Shown piece by piece: positions 36,800-45,049 of a stretch of DNA of 64,000 nt. The stretch lies in NCBI GenBank assembly GCA_030644725.1, contig CP130629.1, forward strand, positions 2,705,501 through 2,769,500, in the 5' to 3' direction. The notes beneath the pieces were generated by a model. That model worked only from the letters and a program-made list of their open reading frames with translations, was not told the origin of the DNA and ran no database searches. Positions within the stretch are counted from its first letter, which is position 1, and each line of letters starts with the position of its first letter. A program made the translations under genes and the position numbers. This stretch comes from Candidatus Electrothrix communis (GTDB lineage: Bacteria > Desulfobacterota > Desulfobulbia > Desulfobulbales > Desulfobulbaceae).

Positions 36800-38005
36800 C
36801 TATGCCGCAGATGGGGGAGGCGGAGGCACAGCTCCGGGAGGTACAGCCTGAGCCTTGCTCGCCTTCCCTGCCTTGATCTTACTGCCGATCAGCACGACCA
36901 ACCCGACAGCAATGGCCAGCAGGATAATACCCAACAAGGGCCGGAAGACAATCCAGGCCACCGCAATGGTGATCAGCGACAGCACCCCTGCGAGCAGAAA
37001 GGCGATAAAGCCGGTGCCCGCTTCGACGACACTGCCCAGAAAAGGCAGGACATCGGCCAGGACCGAAAAAACCTTAAAGATCATGCTCAGACCGATCATC
37101 ATCAGGAAAAAACCAGCAGCCCGCAATGCCCAGGTCAGGATGGTGTTATCGCTCTGCGCCTTCTGAAACATGGCCTCAGCCGTATGCATACCGACCTGAA
37201 GGAGTTCAATATTTCCTCCGGCCTGAGCATGATACGGTCCTAACCCGCTACTGTTCTGTTGAGCAACGATGCTTACCTCGGTGGGGGCCACCGACTCGAA
37301 CTGAATCCGCACATCGCCGACCTGGGGCGAGCTGGGATCAGCACCGAGATAAAAACCGTTCGCCTGCCGTGTCATCCTGCTGTCCAGGTTCTCCGGTGAC
37401 TGAGCATCGCTGCCTACAGCAAGGGGCGCAAACTGATTGATTCGGTTGACCTGGGACGAGGACAGGGTAAAGGCACCCAGCGTGACCCGATCAGCGGTCT
37501 GATCCTCTGAGACATAGGGCATGGAGTCGGGGTTCTGATGCTCTCCCGATTTCTTAAAGCCGGAAGAATGGATGACACTATCGCTCCACTCCTTGCTGTA
37601 CGAGTAGGTCGTCACTGTTTCGGTGCCGCCGCCGAGTTTTTTCTTGGTCTCACTCTCCGAGCTTTCCTGCCACTGATACATCTCCACATTGCGCCGCAGT
37701 CGCAGGGCATTATCCGAGACCCCGAACACCGGGTCGGTCAGAACATCCTCGGTGGTCGCCTTGCCGGACAGGTGGACCAGCTTGCCCTCGTTATTGGCAT
37801 CAACCTGATCAGCCTGGACGCTTATCACGGCCCCGCCGCCCTCCTTCAAGGTCTTGTAGGTCTTCACCGCCCTGCCCTCGTTCCAGAACAGGAGCGGGAA
37901 GGCGATAATGAACAAAATAAAACCGAAGATGATCCCCTTGATGGCCCCGCCGATGCGGCTGAACCACGACTGATCAGTGACTTCCGTGTAGCTGTCGTCG
38001 GACAT
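36800..38005 (-). CDS. TMEM43-family membrane protein
   Basis: The start at 38005 (MSDDSYTEV) follows a strong AGGAGGG; the frame continues upstream to 38239 but without a ribosome binding site. The product has 401 residues. A membrane segment lies at about 23-42 (GIIFGFILFIIAFPLLFW), followed by the family's NEGRAVKTYKTLKEG motif, a large extracytoplasmic domain and a cluster of three to four membrane helices from about residue 285 to 380. The tail is Pro-rich. This is the bacterial version of TMEM43/LUMA, whose cellular job is not settled in bacteria. It is a single gene, convergent with the giant cassette. Confidence 0.85.
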   Translation of the reverse strand: MSDDSYTEVTDQSWFSRIGGAIKGIIFGFILFIIAFPLLFWNEGRAVKTYKTLKEGGGAVISVQADQVDANNEGKLVHLSGKATTEDVLTDPVFGVSDNALRLRRNVEMYQWQESSESETKKKLGGGTETVTTYSYSKEWSDSVIHSSGFKKSGEHQNPDSMPYVSEDQTADRVTLGAFTLSSSQVNRINQFAPLAVGSDAQSPENLDSRMTRQANGFYLGADPSSPQVGDVRIQFESVAPTEVSIVAQQNSSGLGPYHAQAGGNIELLQVGMHTAEAMFQKAQSDNTILTWALRAAGFFLMMIGLSMIFKVFSVLADVLPFLGSVVEAGTGFIAFLLAGVLSLITIAVAWIVFRPLLGIILLAIAVGLVVLIGSKIKAGKASKAQAVPPGAVPPPPPSAA

Positions 38006-38256
38006 GGTGCTTCCCTCCTTTCGTGATAATAATGGGTTACCTGATGGGCCATTGTAAAACAGAATATTACAATTCCGCAATAACTCTTTACAGGGTCTTC
38101 CTCTGAAAGCAATGCTGCAATTCCTGGCAAAGCAGTTATAATGTTCTCTTCCGCCTGCAAGACAGAAAAACAACACTGTTCTAATATCACGTAACCAATG
38201 ACTCCAACATGCAAAACTTATCAGCTTTCCGTAACTCATAGGAATCAGGATTCAGC

Positions 38257-38898
38257 ATGAAACCGAAACCGGAAGATGCACGAACAGTCAAAGAACTCAT
38301 AATCTCCTTTAATGCAGGACACCGGCCCGAGTACATTTTCTTCTGGAGACATACTCCTCCTGAAGACGGCTCAGCAAATCAATCCTGCCTGAGTCAATGG
38401 TATGCTGCTTCCTTTGAGGTTGAGAAGATCAGGTTTCCTACCGCCGAACATTACATGATGTATCGCAAGGCTGAACTCTTCGGTGACAGCGATGCTGCGG
38501 CAAAGGTAATGCAGTCGGATAATCCCGGTGCGGCAAAAGCCGTCGGCAGAAGTGTCAGAAATTTCCAGAGGGAAACATGGAATAAGCACTGCGTAGAAAC
38601 AGTTACCCTGGGGAACATCAATAAATTTGCACAGAACAGGGTGATATTGAATTACCTCCTTGCCACCGACAACAAGGTTCTGGCAGAGGCCAGTCCTTAT
38701 GATGGAGTATGGGGAATCGGTTTGGGCAGTGATGCAAAGGGAATTGAAAATCCGTTGACATGGAAGGGGAAGAACCTGCTGGGCTTTGCTTTGATGGAGG
38801 CAAGGGCAAGGTTGAGAGAGCAATTATCGTCAGACTTTGAGAAGGTTGTGTCCAAAGTGAAAAAACGTCCGGTTCCTGACATGGATAAACTCAAATAA
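38257..38898 (+). CDS. NADAR-family N-glycosidase (YbiA-like)
   Basis: The product has 213 residues. The NADAR fold is recognisable from YIFFWRHTP, LSQWYAASFEVEKIRFPTAEHYMM, AAKAVGR, then ILNYLLATDNKVLAEASPYDGVWGIGL and WKGKNLLGFALMEARARL, which together make up the catalytic pocket. YbiA cleaves N-glycosidic bonds of early riboflavin-pathway intermediates, and other NADAR enzymes remove ADP-ribose from guanine bases of nucleic acids as antitoxins. No riboflavin gene or DarT-like toxin is adjacent, so the substrate is open. A small zinc-ribbon membrane protein gene follows after nine bases and probably shares the transcript. Confidence 0.9.
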   Translation: MKPKPEDARTVKELIISFNAGHRPEYIFFWRHTPPEDGSANQSCLSQWYAASFEVEKIRFPTAEHYMMYRKAELFGDSDAAAKVMQSDNPGAAKAVGRSVRNFQRETWNKHCVETVTLGNINKFAQNRVILNYLLATDNKVLAEASPYDGVWGIGLGSDAKGIENPLTWKGKNLLGFALMEARARLREQLSSDFEKVVSKVKKRPVPDMDKLK

Positions 38899-38907
38899 AA
38901 TACTATC

Positions 38908-39216
38908 ATGAGCAATATATACTATCGAGACTGTGAGTTTTGCGGACGACATATTCGGATGGCCGAGATGACTAATGGTCAGTGGTTGCCGTTTGAAATT
39001 GATGGTAGCGGAAAGCACGAATGCGAAATTTTGCCAACCGAACATACACCACTCCCAAAACCTGCTCTGACATCAACAGTAAACCAACCTTCTTTTCCCA
39101 AATATAGTCCACCAACACTTGAACCACGAAATAACAATGCAAAAGGAAGCAAATTCTGTCTAGGAGCAATTGTTATTCTTGCAATATTGGTTGCGTACAG
39201 ATGGATTAGCAGCTAA
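38908..39216 (+). CDS. Small protein with zinc-ribbon-like N-terminus and C-terminal membrane anchor
   Basis: The 102-residue product begins with CEFCGRHIRMAEM and has a further His/Cys pair in KHEC about 24 residues later, compatible with a single zinc site. A Pro-rich linker (residues 45-78) leads to one hydrophobic helix (FCLGAIVILAILVAYRWI) at the C-terminus, a tail anchor. It follows the NADAR gene by nine bases. I recognise no named family beyond the zinc-ribbon look. It may tether or sense something for the NADAR enzyme, but this is only suggested by gene order. Confidence 0.65.
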   Translation: MSNIYYRDCEFCGRHIRMAEMTNGQWLPFEIDGSGKHECEILPTEHTPLPKPALTSTVNQPSFPKYSPPTLEPRNNNAKGSKFCLGAIVILAILVAYRWISS

Positions 39217-39288
39217 TTATCGGCAACTCAAACAAGCTCTCTCTTCAGGTAGCTATTTACCTGCAAAACCTTATAGAACTTTCAACCC

Positions 39289-41280
39289 ATGCTCACTATA
39301 AACAACCTCAGCCTGCAATACGGCTCTAAACATATTTTCCGTGATGTTTCCGGTCAAATCCATGCGGATGACCGCATCGGCTTAGCCGGAGTCAACGGCA
39401 CAGGCAAGTCCACCCTGATGAAAATCATCACCGGGGCACTGGAGAGCGACCCCGGTGTGATCAGCCGGGCCTCCTGGTTCACAGTGGCCTACCTGCCCCA
39501 GGAGATCTCCATTGAACTGGGCCAACGTTCTCTCTTCGAGGAGGCAGAACATGCCTTTGACGAGGTTTTACAATATCAACAGGAGATCGAAAAAATAGGT
39601 CATCAGCTGGCTGAGTTGAACCAAGACAGCCCGGAGCTGGAGTCCCTTCTGGATCGACAGGGAGAACTCCAGCATCTGCTGGAAGGGCACGACATCTTCC
39701 TCATCCGTCCCCAGATAGAACGTATCCTCTTTGGCCTGGGTTTTTCCAAGGGCGATCTGGATCGACCCGTGGCCGAGTTCTCAGGCGGCTGGATCATGCG
39801 GTTGCTGCTGGCCAAGCTGCTTTTGCAGAAACCGGCTCTGCTCCTCCTTGACGAGCCCACCAACCATCTGGATCTGGATTCCCTGACCTGGATGGAGGAA
39901 TTTCTTCAGCAGTATCAGGGAGCCATGATGATCATCTCCCATGACCGGTCTTTCCTGGATCGGGTGACCAATAAAACCTGGGAGCTGAGCTTGGGGCGGC
40001 TGACCGCCTATAAGGGGAATTACTCCAAGTATCTGGTGGACAAGGCCCAGCGCATGGAGCTGGAACGGGCTGCCTACGATAATCAGCAGGCCATGATCAA
40101 GCAGGCGGAACAGTTCATCATCCGCTTCCGGGCCAAATCCACCAAGGCCAAGCAGGTGCAAAGCCGGGTCAAGCAGTTGGAAAAACTGGAACGGCTGGAG
40201 CTGTCCGAGAGCGAGCGCACCATCCACTTTTCTTTTCCGCCAGCCATGCCCTCCGGGCGCGACATCCTGCATATGGATCAGGTCAACAAATCTTTTGACG
40301 ACAAGAAGGTCTTCCGAGATGTCTGCCTGAGCCTTCAGCGGGGCGATAAGCTGGGGGTGGTCGGGGTCAACGGGGCAGGTAAAACCACTTTGCTCAAAAT
40401 CATGGCCGGGCTGGAAGCTGCCGAAGGCGACATCAACCTGGGACATAATGTAACTCTCACCTATTTCGGCCAGCATCAGGCCCAGGAACTTTACGGAGAA
40501 TCAAGTATCTTGGATACGGTCTACCATGCGGCCCAAGACATGACCGTGACCAAGGTGCGCTCGCTGCTCGGGGCCTTTCTCTTTACCGGCGACGAGGTGG
40601 ACAAGCAGGTGCAGGTGCTGTCCGGCGGGGAAAAAAGCCGGGTGGCTTTAGCCAAGATGCTGGTCAAGCCTGCCAATCTCATGCTCCTGGATGAGCCCAC
40701 CAACCATCTGGACATCACTTCTCAGGAGGTTTTGCAGGAGGCAATGGCGCAGTACGAGGGCAGCATCATCGTGGTTTCCCATAATCGGTCCTTTGTGAAC
40801 TCCTTTGTCAACAAGGTGCTGGAAATCCGGGATGGCCGGGCGATCCTCCATGAAGGCAATATTGATGATTACCTTGCGGCCCGTAAACAGCTGGAAGAGG
40901 ACAAGGCGGGCGGGCAGAAAAAAGAAAAATCGCAAAAAAAGTCGCAAAAAAGTGCTCCTGTGAAGACGAAACAGGACTCCTCCGGTTCGGGTGACCGCAA
41001 GGAAGATCGACGGAAACGGGCGCAACTGCGACAGCAGCTCAGTTCGCAGCTCAAGCCCTGGAAGAACAAGGCAACAGCGGCGGAGAAAGAGATTGAAAAG
41101 CTGGAGAAGCGCAAGGAGGAGCTGGAGGTCTTAATGGCTGACCCTGATCTGTATGCGGATCAGCCCCGCTGGAATAAAACCAGTAAGGAGTACAACGAGG
41201 TGGCGAAACAGCTGGAGCGGCAGTTTGCGGTTTGGGAGGAAGCGCAGGGGAAGATTGAGGAGGCTGAGGGAGCAGAATGA
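39289..41280 (+). CDS. ABC-F family ATPase
   Basis: The 663-residue protein has two ABC nucleotide-binding domains in one chain and no membrane segments. Domain 1 has Walker A GVNGTGKST, signature FSGGWIMRLLLAKLL and Walker B LLLLDEPTNHLDLDSL. Domain 2 has GVNGAGKTT, LSGGEKSRVALAKML and LMLLDEPTNHLDITSQ. A linker (KAQRMELERAAYDNQQ...) separates them and a Lys/Glu-rich coiled-coil tail follows, as in YheS and Uup-like members. ABC-F proteins act on ribosomes, in translation quality control or resistance. The closest group cannot be fixed by eye, and no drug-resistance role should be assumed. Confidence 0.93.
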   Translation: MLTINNLSLQYGSKHIFRDVSGQIHADDRIGLAGVNGTGKSTLMKIITGALESDPGVISRASWFTVAYLPQEISIELGQRSLFEEAEHAFDEVLQYQQEIEKIGHQLAELNQDSPELESLLDRQGELQHLLEGHDIFLIRPQIERILFGLGFSKGDLDRPVAEFSGGWIMRLLLAKLLLQKPALLLLDEPTNHLDLDSLTWMEEFLQQYQGAMMIISHDRSFLDRVTNKTWELSLGRLTAYKGNYSKYLVDKAQRMELERAAYDNQQAMIKQAEQFIIRFRAKSTKAKQVQSRVKQLEKLERLELSESERTIHFSFPPAMPSGRDILHMDQVNKSFDDKKVFRDVCLSLQRGDKLGVVGVNGAGKTTLLKIMAGLEAAEGDINLGHNVTLTYFGQHQAQELYGESSILDTVYHAAQDMTVTKVRSLLGAFLFTGDEVDKQVQVLSGGEKSRVALAKMLVKPANLMLLDEPTNHLDITSQEVLQEAMAQYEGSIIVVSHNRSFVNSFVNKVLEIRDGRAILHEGNIDDYLAARKQLEEDKAGGQKKEKSQKKSQKSAPVKTKQDSSGSGDRKEDRRKRAQLRQQLSSQLKPWKNKATAAEKEIEKLEKRKEELEVLMADPDLYADQPRWNKTSKEYNEVAKQLERQFAVWEEAQGKIEEAEGAE

Positions 41281-41517
41281 GCAGGATTCTCTTTACCTAA
41301 CCAAAACAGGCTACCAGCTTAAGCCGGGACAAAAGTTCAGATTCTGAGGTCTCCGAATCCGACAAAAAACCCGCTATGAGCAGCTTGCGAAGGCCTGCGC
41401 AATTGCCTGATTTTGCAGGATGTCCCACCTTAAAATGGTAACCCCAAAACAAATCATCCTGATAACCCAATGAGTAAATGACTCGGAATAGCTAGCTAGC
41501 GTTAGAGGAGAATATTC

Positions 41518-42351
41518 ATGGAAATTCTCAGATCAAGCTCAACAGAGCTTATTCTAGGGGAAGGAAATATTCTTGCAGGGATTTTGTTCACGGTCTTTAT
41601 CGGAGGGCCGTTTTTCTTTTTATTATACTATGTTGATGTAAAGGAATTAGGAGAAATAAATTTCTCCTGTGACCGGATTGAAGAAACTGAGATGGCAGAT
41701 TGTCGGGTTACAAAAATTCCGCTGTTTCATCTCGGACCAACCATGACAGAAAACTATGATTCTGTTCTTTCCGCGAGCTATAAGAACGATAATGAAGTCG
41801 AGGAGAGTGATTTTTCTACCCGTCATTATGTCGTCCTGACAACAGGATACGAGAAGAAAACAATCGTTCTGTATATACACAAGGGGAGGGTTTCGAAACA
41901 GGCACAAAACCTCGTAAAAAAAACAAATCAATTTTTACGATCCAAACGCCAATCAAACCTTATCGATGAACCTATTGGATTTTATACATATTTAAGACTT
42001 GCTTTCTATTTTTGTTTACTGTTGATTGCTGTTATGCTCCCAAACGCTGCATCAGCGAAGACTATCTTAAGCCTGGACAAACGTCGCAACAAGATCAGCA
42101 GACGTACTATCACTATTATTGGCTTCTGGACCGAAACCTCTGAGTTACAGGAACTCAAAACTGTCGAGGTGGAAGAGGACAGAAGCGGTGACTGTGGTGT
42201 GTATTTTGCACTCGTCATGACAATGCGATCCGGCAAGAAATATAAATTTAGGTGGGTTAGTGATCCCCAAAGGGCCTTTGACAATGCAAATCAGATACGA
42301 AGATTCCTCGACTTATCACCACTCCCACTGCCAGCGGTCTTCTCAACATAA
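41518..42351 (+). CDS. Membrane protein of unknown function (277 aa)
   Basis: A GAGGAG six bases or so upstream sets the start. The chain has an N-terminal membrane helix (about 18-40), an extracytoplasmic domain with a CDRIEETEMADCRV cysteine pair, a second hydrophobic stretch near 160-178 and a C-terminal soluble domain. The CDR..E...DCR layout is shared with the next gene (CEYVEPNQVNCRL), so the two are probably distant paralogues in a small cluster. I do not recognise a family. Confidence 0.6.
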   Translation: MEILRSSSTELILGEGNILAGILFTVFIGGPFFFLLYYVDVKELGEINFSCDRIEETEMADCRVTKIPLFHLGPTMTENYDSVLSASYKNDNEVEESDFSTRHYVVLTTGYEKKTIVLYIHKGRVSKQAQNLVKKTNQFLRSKRQSNLIDEPIGFYTYLRLAFYFCLLLIAVMLPNAASAKTILSLDKRRNKISRRTITIIGFWTETSELQELKTVEVEEDRSGDCGVYFALVMTMRSGKKYKFRWVSDPQRAFDNANQIRRFLDLSPLPLPAVFST

Positions 42352-42559
42352 ATCTTCACTTCTCTCCCTCAAGGAGCCTCCTGAATAAATCCTAAAAGTT
42401 TCTCCTTCTACCTTGAAACCACCTCCCTTTACCCAAGCCCGCTCTGCCCCCACCAGAAAGCCCCCACCCTCTTTTCCCTTGACAGCAAAAACCCACAGGT
42501 TTAACGTATTTTCATACCTATCAAACCGTTACAGGAAGGAATTGCATCATTAGAAGAAC

Positions 42560-43138
42560 GTGTCACCATCGAACAAGCAACGGAGCAACAAACGGATGAA
42601 AAATCGGAAAAAAAAGGAATCACGGCTCTTTGACGTTATTGTCCTGCTCTTCTTCGGCCTCTTCACAGCCGGTATCACCTCAGTACTCTTCTACGTGTAT
42701 CCGGTCTCTGTCCTGACCTGTGAATACGTGGAACCAAATCAGGTCAACTGCCGCCTCCAGGAACGGGCAATCGGTCTGATACCGATCCAGGAAACATCCA
42801 TTATCGATCTCAAAGGAGCCTATGTGACCAAGGAGGTCACCGAGGTACGCCGGGACGGCAGAGAAGAGAGATTGGTCACTGACAGGGTCGTACTCCAAAC
42901 CGGCTCAGATAAAATTCCCCTAAACAGCTTTGACGAATCAGGCGGCTTTCTTGCCCGAAACACGGCGGATAAAATCAAGGAATTCCTCCGCTCCTCCACC
43001 GAGGAACCCCTTCGAGTTTGGCAGGCGACCTGGGTACCCATGGGAATCAGCCTTTTTTTCTTCCCCCTGTCGTTGATCATGCTCTATGCGGCCCTGGATA
43101 TCCTGCTGTGCAGCGGGAGAAAAAAGAAAGCCAGATGA
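42560..43138 (+). CDS. Membrane protein of unknown function (192 aa), related to the preceding one
   Basis: The frame opens with GTG at 42560; an ATG at 42596, just after CGGAGC, is an equally good start that gives 180 residues. A basic N-terminus precedes a membrane helix (VIVLLFFGLFTAGITSVLFY), an extracytoplasmic domain with the CEYVEPNQVNCRL pair, and a second membrane helix near residues 158-178. Gene neighbours of similar topology on both sides suggest a small family cluster; the function is unknown. Confidence 0.6.
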   Translation: MSPSNKQRSNKRMKNRKKKESRLFDVIVLLFFGLFTAGITSVLFYVYPVSVLTCEYVEPNQVNCRLQERAIGLIPIQETSIIDLKGAYVTKEVTEVRRDGREERLVTDRVVLQTGSDKIPLNSFDESGGFLARNTADKIKEFLRSSTEEPLRVWQATWVPMGISLFFFPLSLIMLYAALDILLCSGRKKKAR

Positions 43139-43180
43139 TATACTCCAGGAACGATATGACCAAAATAAAGACAAGATACT

Positions 43181-43738
43181 ATGGGTAAACTTATCGCAAT
43201 CTTAATAGCTTCCCCTGTTCACTCTTTGCTCATAGTGGCAGGACTCTTTTTTCTCCTGCTGGCTATTGTTTCAAAATTAGGCAACACGATTACTGTCTCG
43301 CCCGAGCGACAGAAAACCGCCATCATTATAGGTACAATTCTGCTGGTGCTGGGTCTTTTCCTCCAGTTTCAAGGTTCCTTTTCGCCCCCTCCCCCTTCAC
43401 CCAAAGAAGTTCTCTCTAACTATTTGAATCTTCTCAATAAAAATGAATTTGAATCAGCCAAAAAACTGCGTCCCACCATGGATATTGAGGCGACATCCAG
43501 ATGGATGAAGGCAAAAAACCGACCGGAACAGCCGATTACCTCGATTAATCTTGTTGATTTCCTTGCTGAAGATATTTCTCCAACCAGCGCATCGTTGACT
43601 GTGAAAATTAGATATTGCAGAAAAGACGGCAGCGGTACAGATGAAGAAAAGATTATTCTTTTTAAAACTGTTGATAAGCAATGGATTATTCAAAATGAAA
43701 ATCAGCCTCGTTCAGTAAAAACAATAAAATGTTTTTAA
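43181..43738 (+). CDS. Membrane-anchored protein with C-terminal NTF2-like domain
   Basis: The 185-residue protein has two membrane helices (about 10-32 and 45-62), a short Pro-rich linker and a soluble domain of about 115 residues. The pattern EVLSNYLNLLNKNEFESAKKL and the closing DKQWIIQNENQP resemble lipoprotein-type NTF2/DUF4878 folds, which often bind small ligands or protein partners. It starts 42 bases after the previous gene. Family assignment is tentative. Confidence 0.55.
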   Translation: MGKLIAILIASPVHSLLIVAGLFFLLLAIVSKLGNTITVSPERQKTAIIIGTILLVLGLFLQFQGSFSPPPPSPKEVLSNYLNLLNKNEFESAKKLRPTMDIEATSRWMKAKNRPEQPITSINLVDFLAEDISPTSASLTVKIRYCRKDGSGTDEEKIILFKTVDKQWIIQNENQPRSVKTIKCF

Positions 43739-43859
43739 CCAAGCCAAGCATCTTTTTCTTAAAAACCCATGCTGGTTAAATGTAGAAACCTGACTTTTCA
43801 ACATCTGAACAGCACACCTGGGACCGGGCTAGGCCAGATTTTACTTATGTAGAGAAACC

Positions 43860-44480
43860 ATGCAGAAAAGAGACTACAAAAAAGAACTGAAGCATCTGTA
43901 CAGACCATCAGCAAAGAAGGTTGTTCTGGTTGATGTCCCGAAAATGAACTTTCTGATGATCGACGGACAGGGTGATCCCAACAGCTCACAAACCTTTCAG
44001 GATGCCGTCGCCGCCTTATATCCGCTTGCCTATACCTTAAAATTCATGGTCAAAAAAGGCGAGATAGGCTTTGATTACGGCGTACTGCCTCTGGAGGGGC
44101 TGTGGTGGTCGGATGACATGACCTCGTTCAGCGTGGAAAAGAAAGAAGACTGGCAATGGACGCTCATGATCATGCAGCCGGAGTATATTACCGAGGAAAT
44201 GGTGGGCCTAGCCAAGGAAGAGGTGGACCGCAAAAAGAATCCCCCAGCCCTACCCCTGGTACGATTCGCCTCTTTCCGGGAAGGAAGAGCCGCCCAAACC
44301 CTGCATGTCGGCCCGTTTACAGAAGAAGGCCCCACCGTGGCAAAGGTTCACCACTTTATCGAGGAAACGGGTGAGCAACGAACCGGCAGGCATCATGAAA
44401 TTTATCTCAGCGATATCCGTAGAGCCGCGCCTGCAAATTGGAAAACCGTTATCAGACAGCCATGCTGTCAAGCGGCATGA
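43860..44480 (+). CDS. GyrI-like small-molecule-binding protein
   Basis: The 206-residue chain matches the stand-alone GyrI-like family: KKELKHLYRPSAKKVVLVDV, FLMIDGQGDPN, then YTLKF and a C-terminal WKTVIRQP. No membrane segments or signal peptide are seen. GyrI-like domains bind hydrophobic or cationic small molecules, and some stand-alone members act as hydrolases. It is the last of this plus-strand group. The 180 bases after it carry a direct repeat. Confidence 0.85.
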   Translation: MQKRDYKKELKHLYRPSAKKVVLVDVPKMNFLMIDGQGDPNSSQTFQDAVAALYPLAYTLKFMVKKGEIGFDYGVLPLEGLWWSDDMTSFSVEKKEDWQWTLMIMQPEYITEEMVGLAKEEVDRKKNPPALPLVRFASFREGRAAQTLHVGPFTEEGPTVAKVHHFIEETGEQRTGRHHEIYLSDIRRAAPANWKTVIRQPCCQAA

Positions 44481-44532
44481 AGTCCGGGCTCCACTTTAAC
44501 TGATATAGTTTTTCCAGCTGCACGATAAATCG

Positions 44533-44623
44533 TCCAGCACCTCCCCAGACAATATGTCTTAGAAAGATTATAAGCCAATACAACATAATAAGAAAAAGGG
44601 TTTCACTTTTCCAGCACCTCCCC
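44533..44623. repeat. Two copies of TCCAGCACCTCCCC
   Basis: A 14-base direct repeat occurs at 44533-44546 and 44610-44623, upstream of the small secreted protein gene. The second copy ends about 38 bases before the start codon, so it could be an operator or a chance repeat. Confidence 0.4.
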
Positions 44624-44660
44624 CTATAATAACAAGAAGTACTACAAAGGAGGAGGTACT

Positions 44661-44948
44661 ATGTTAGCAAAAAAAATCATCATCGGAACTGTTCTTTTCA
44701 GCTCTTTAATATTGAGCAGCCAAGGCCTTGCCGGTTGGAAACAATCAGCAATTGCCTATTGGGGAGCATCAGGAACAGCCTCCTGTCATAACTATAAAAA
44801 CATACCCATCTGGGTAGGCATGAGCTATACACACCATAATGACGCCCTAAAAGAACTCTGGGGCAAGGCTGTTACCGCCTGTCACGACAAAGGGGGCTTA
44901 TATGATGTCTCTGGGGCAGCATATTCCCATCAAGGGCCTTATTGGTAA
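44661..44948 (+). CDS. Small secreted protein of unknown function
   Basis: The 95-residue product starts after AAAGGAGGAGG and has a clear signal peptide (LAKKIIIGTVLFSSLILSS, likely cut after GLA). The mature part is about 71 residues with two cysteines in ASCHNYKN and TACHDKGG, which may form a disulfide, and several aromatic residues. I recognise no family. The dsbA-dsbB pair in the window could oxidise it. Confidence 0.6.
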   Translation: MLAKKIIIGTVLFSSLILSSQGLAGWKQSAIAYWGASGTASCHNYKNIPIWVGMSYTHHNDALKELWGKAVTACHDKGGLYDVSGAAYSHQGPYW

Positions 44949-45049
44949 GGATTACCTAACCCGGACAAGCCGGAACCAAAAAGGTGGCAAAACATTAGCT
45001 CATGATTAAATTTTATCCGAGAAAGTAAAATTCACTTGGAGGTTTAATC

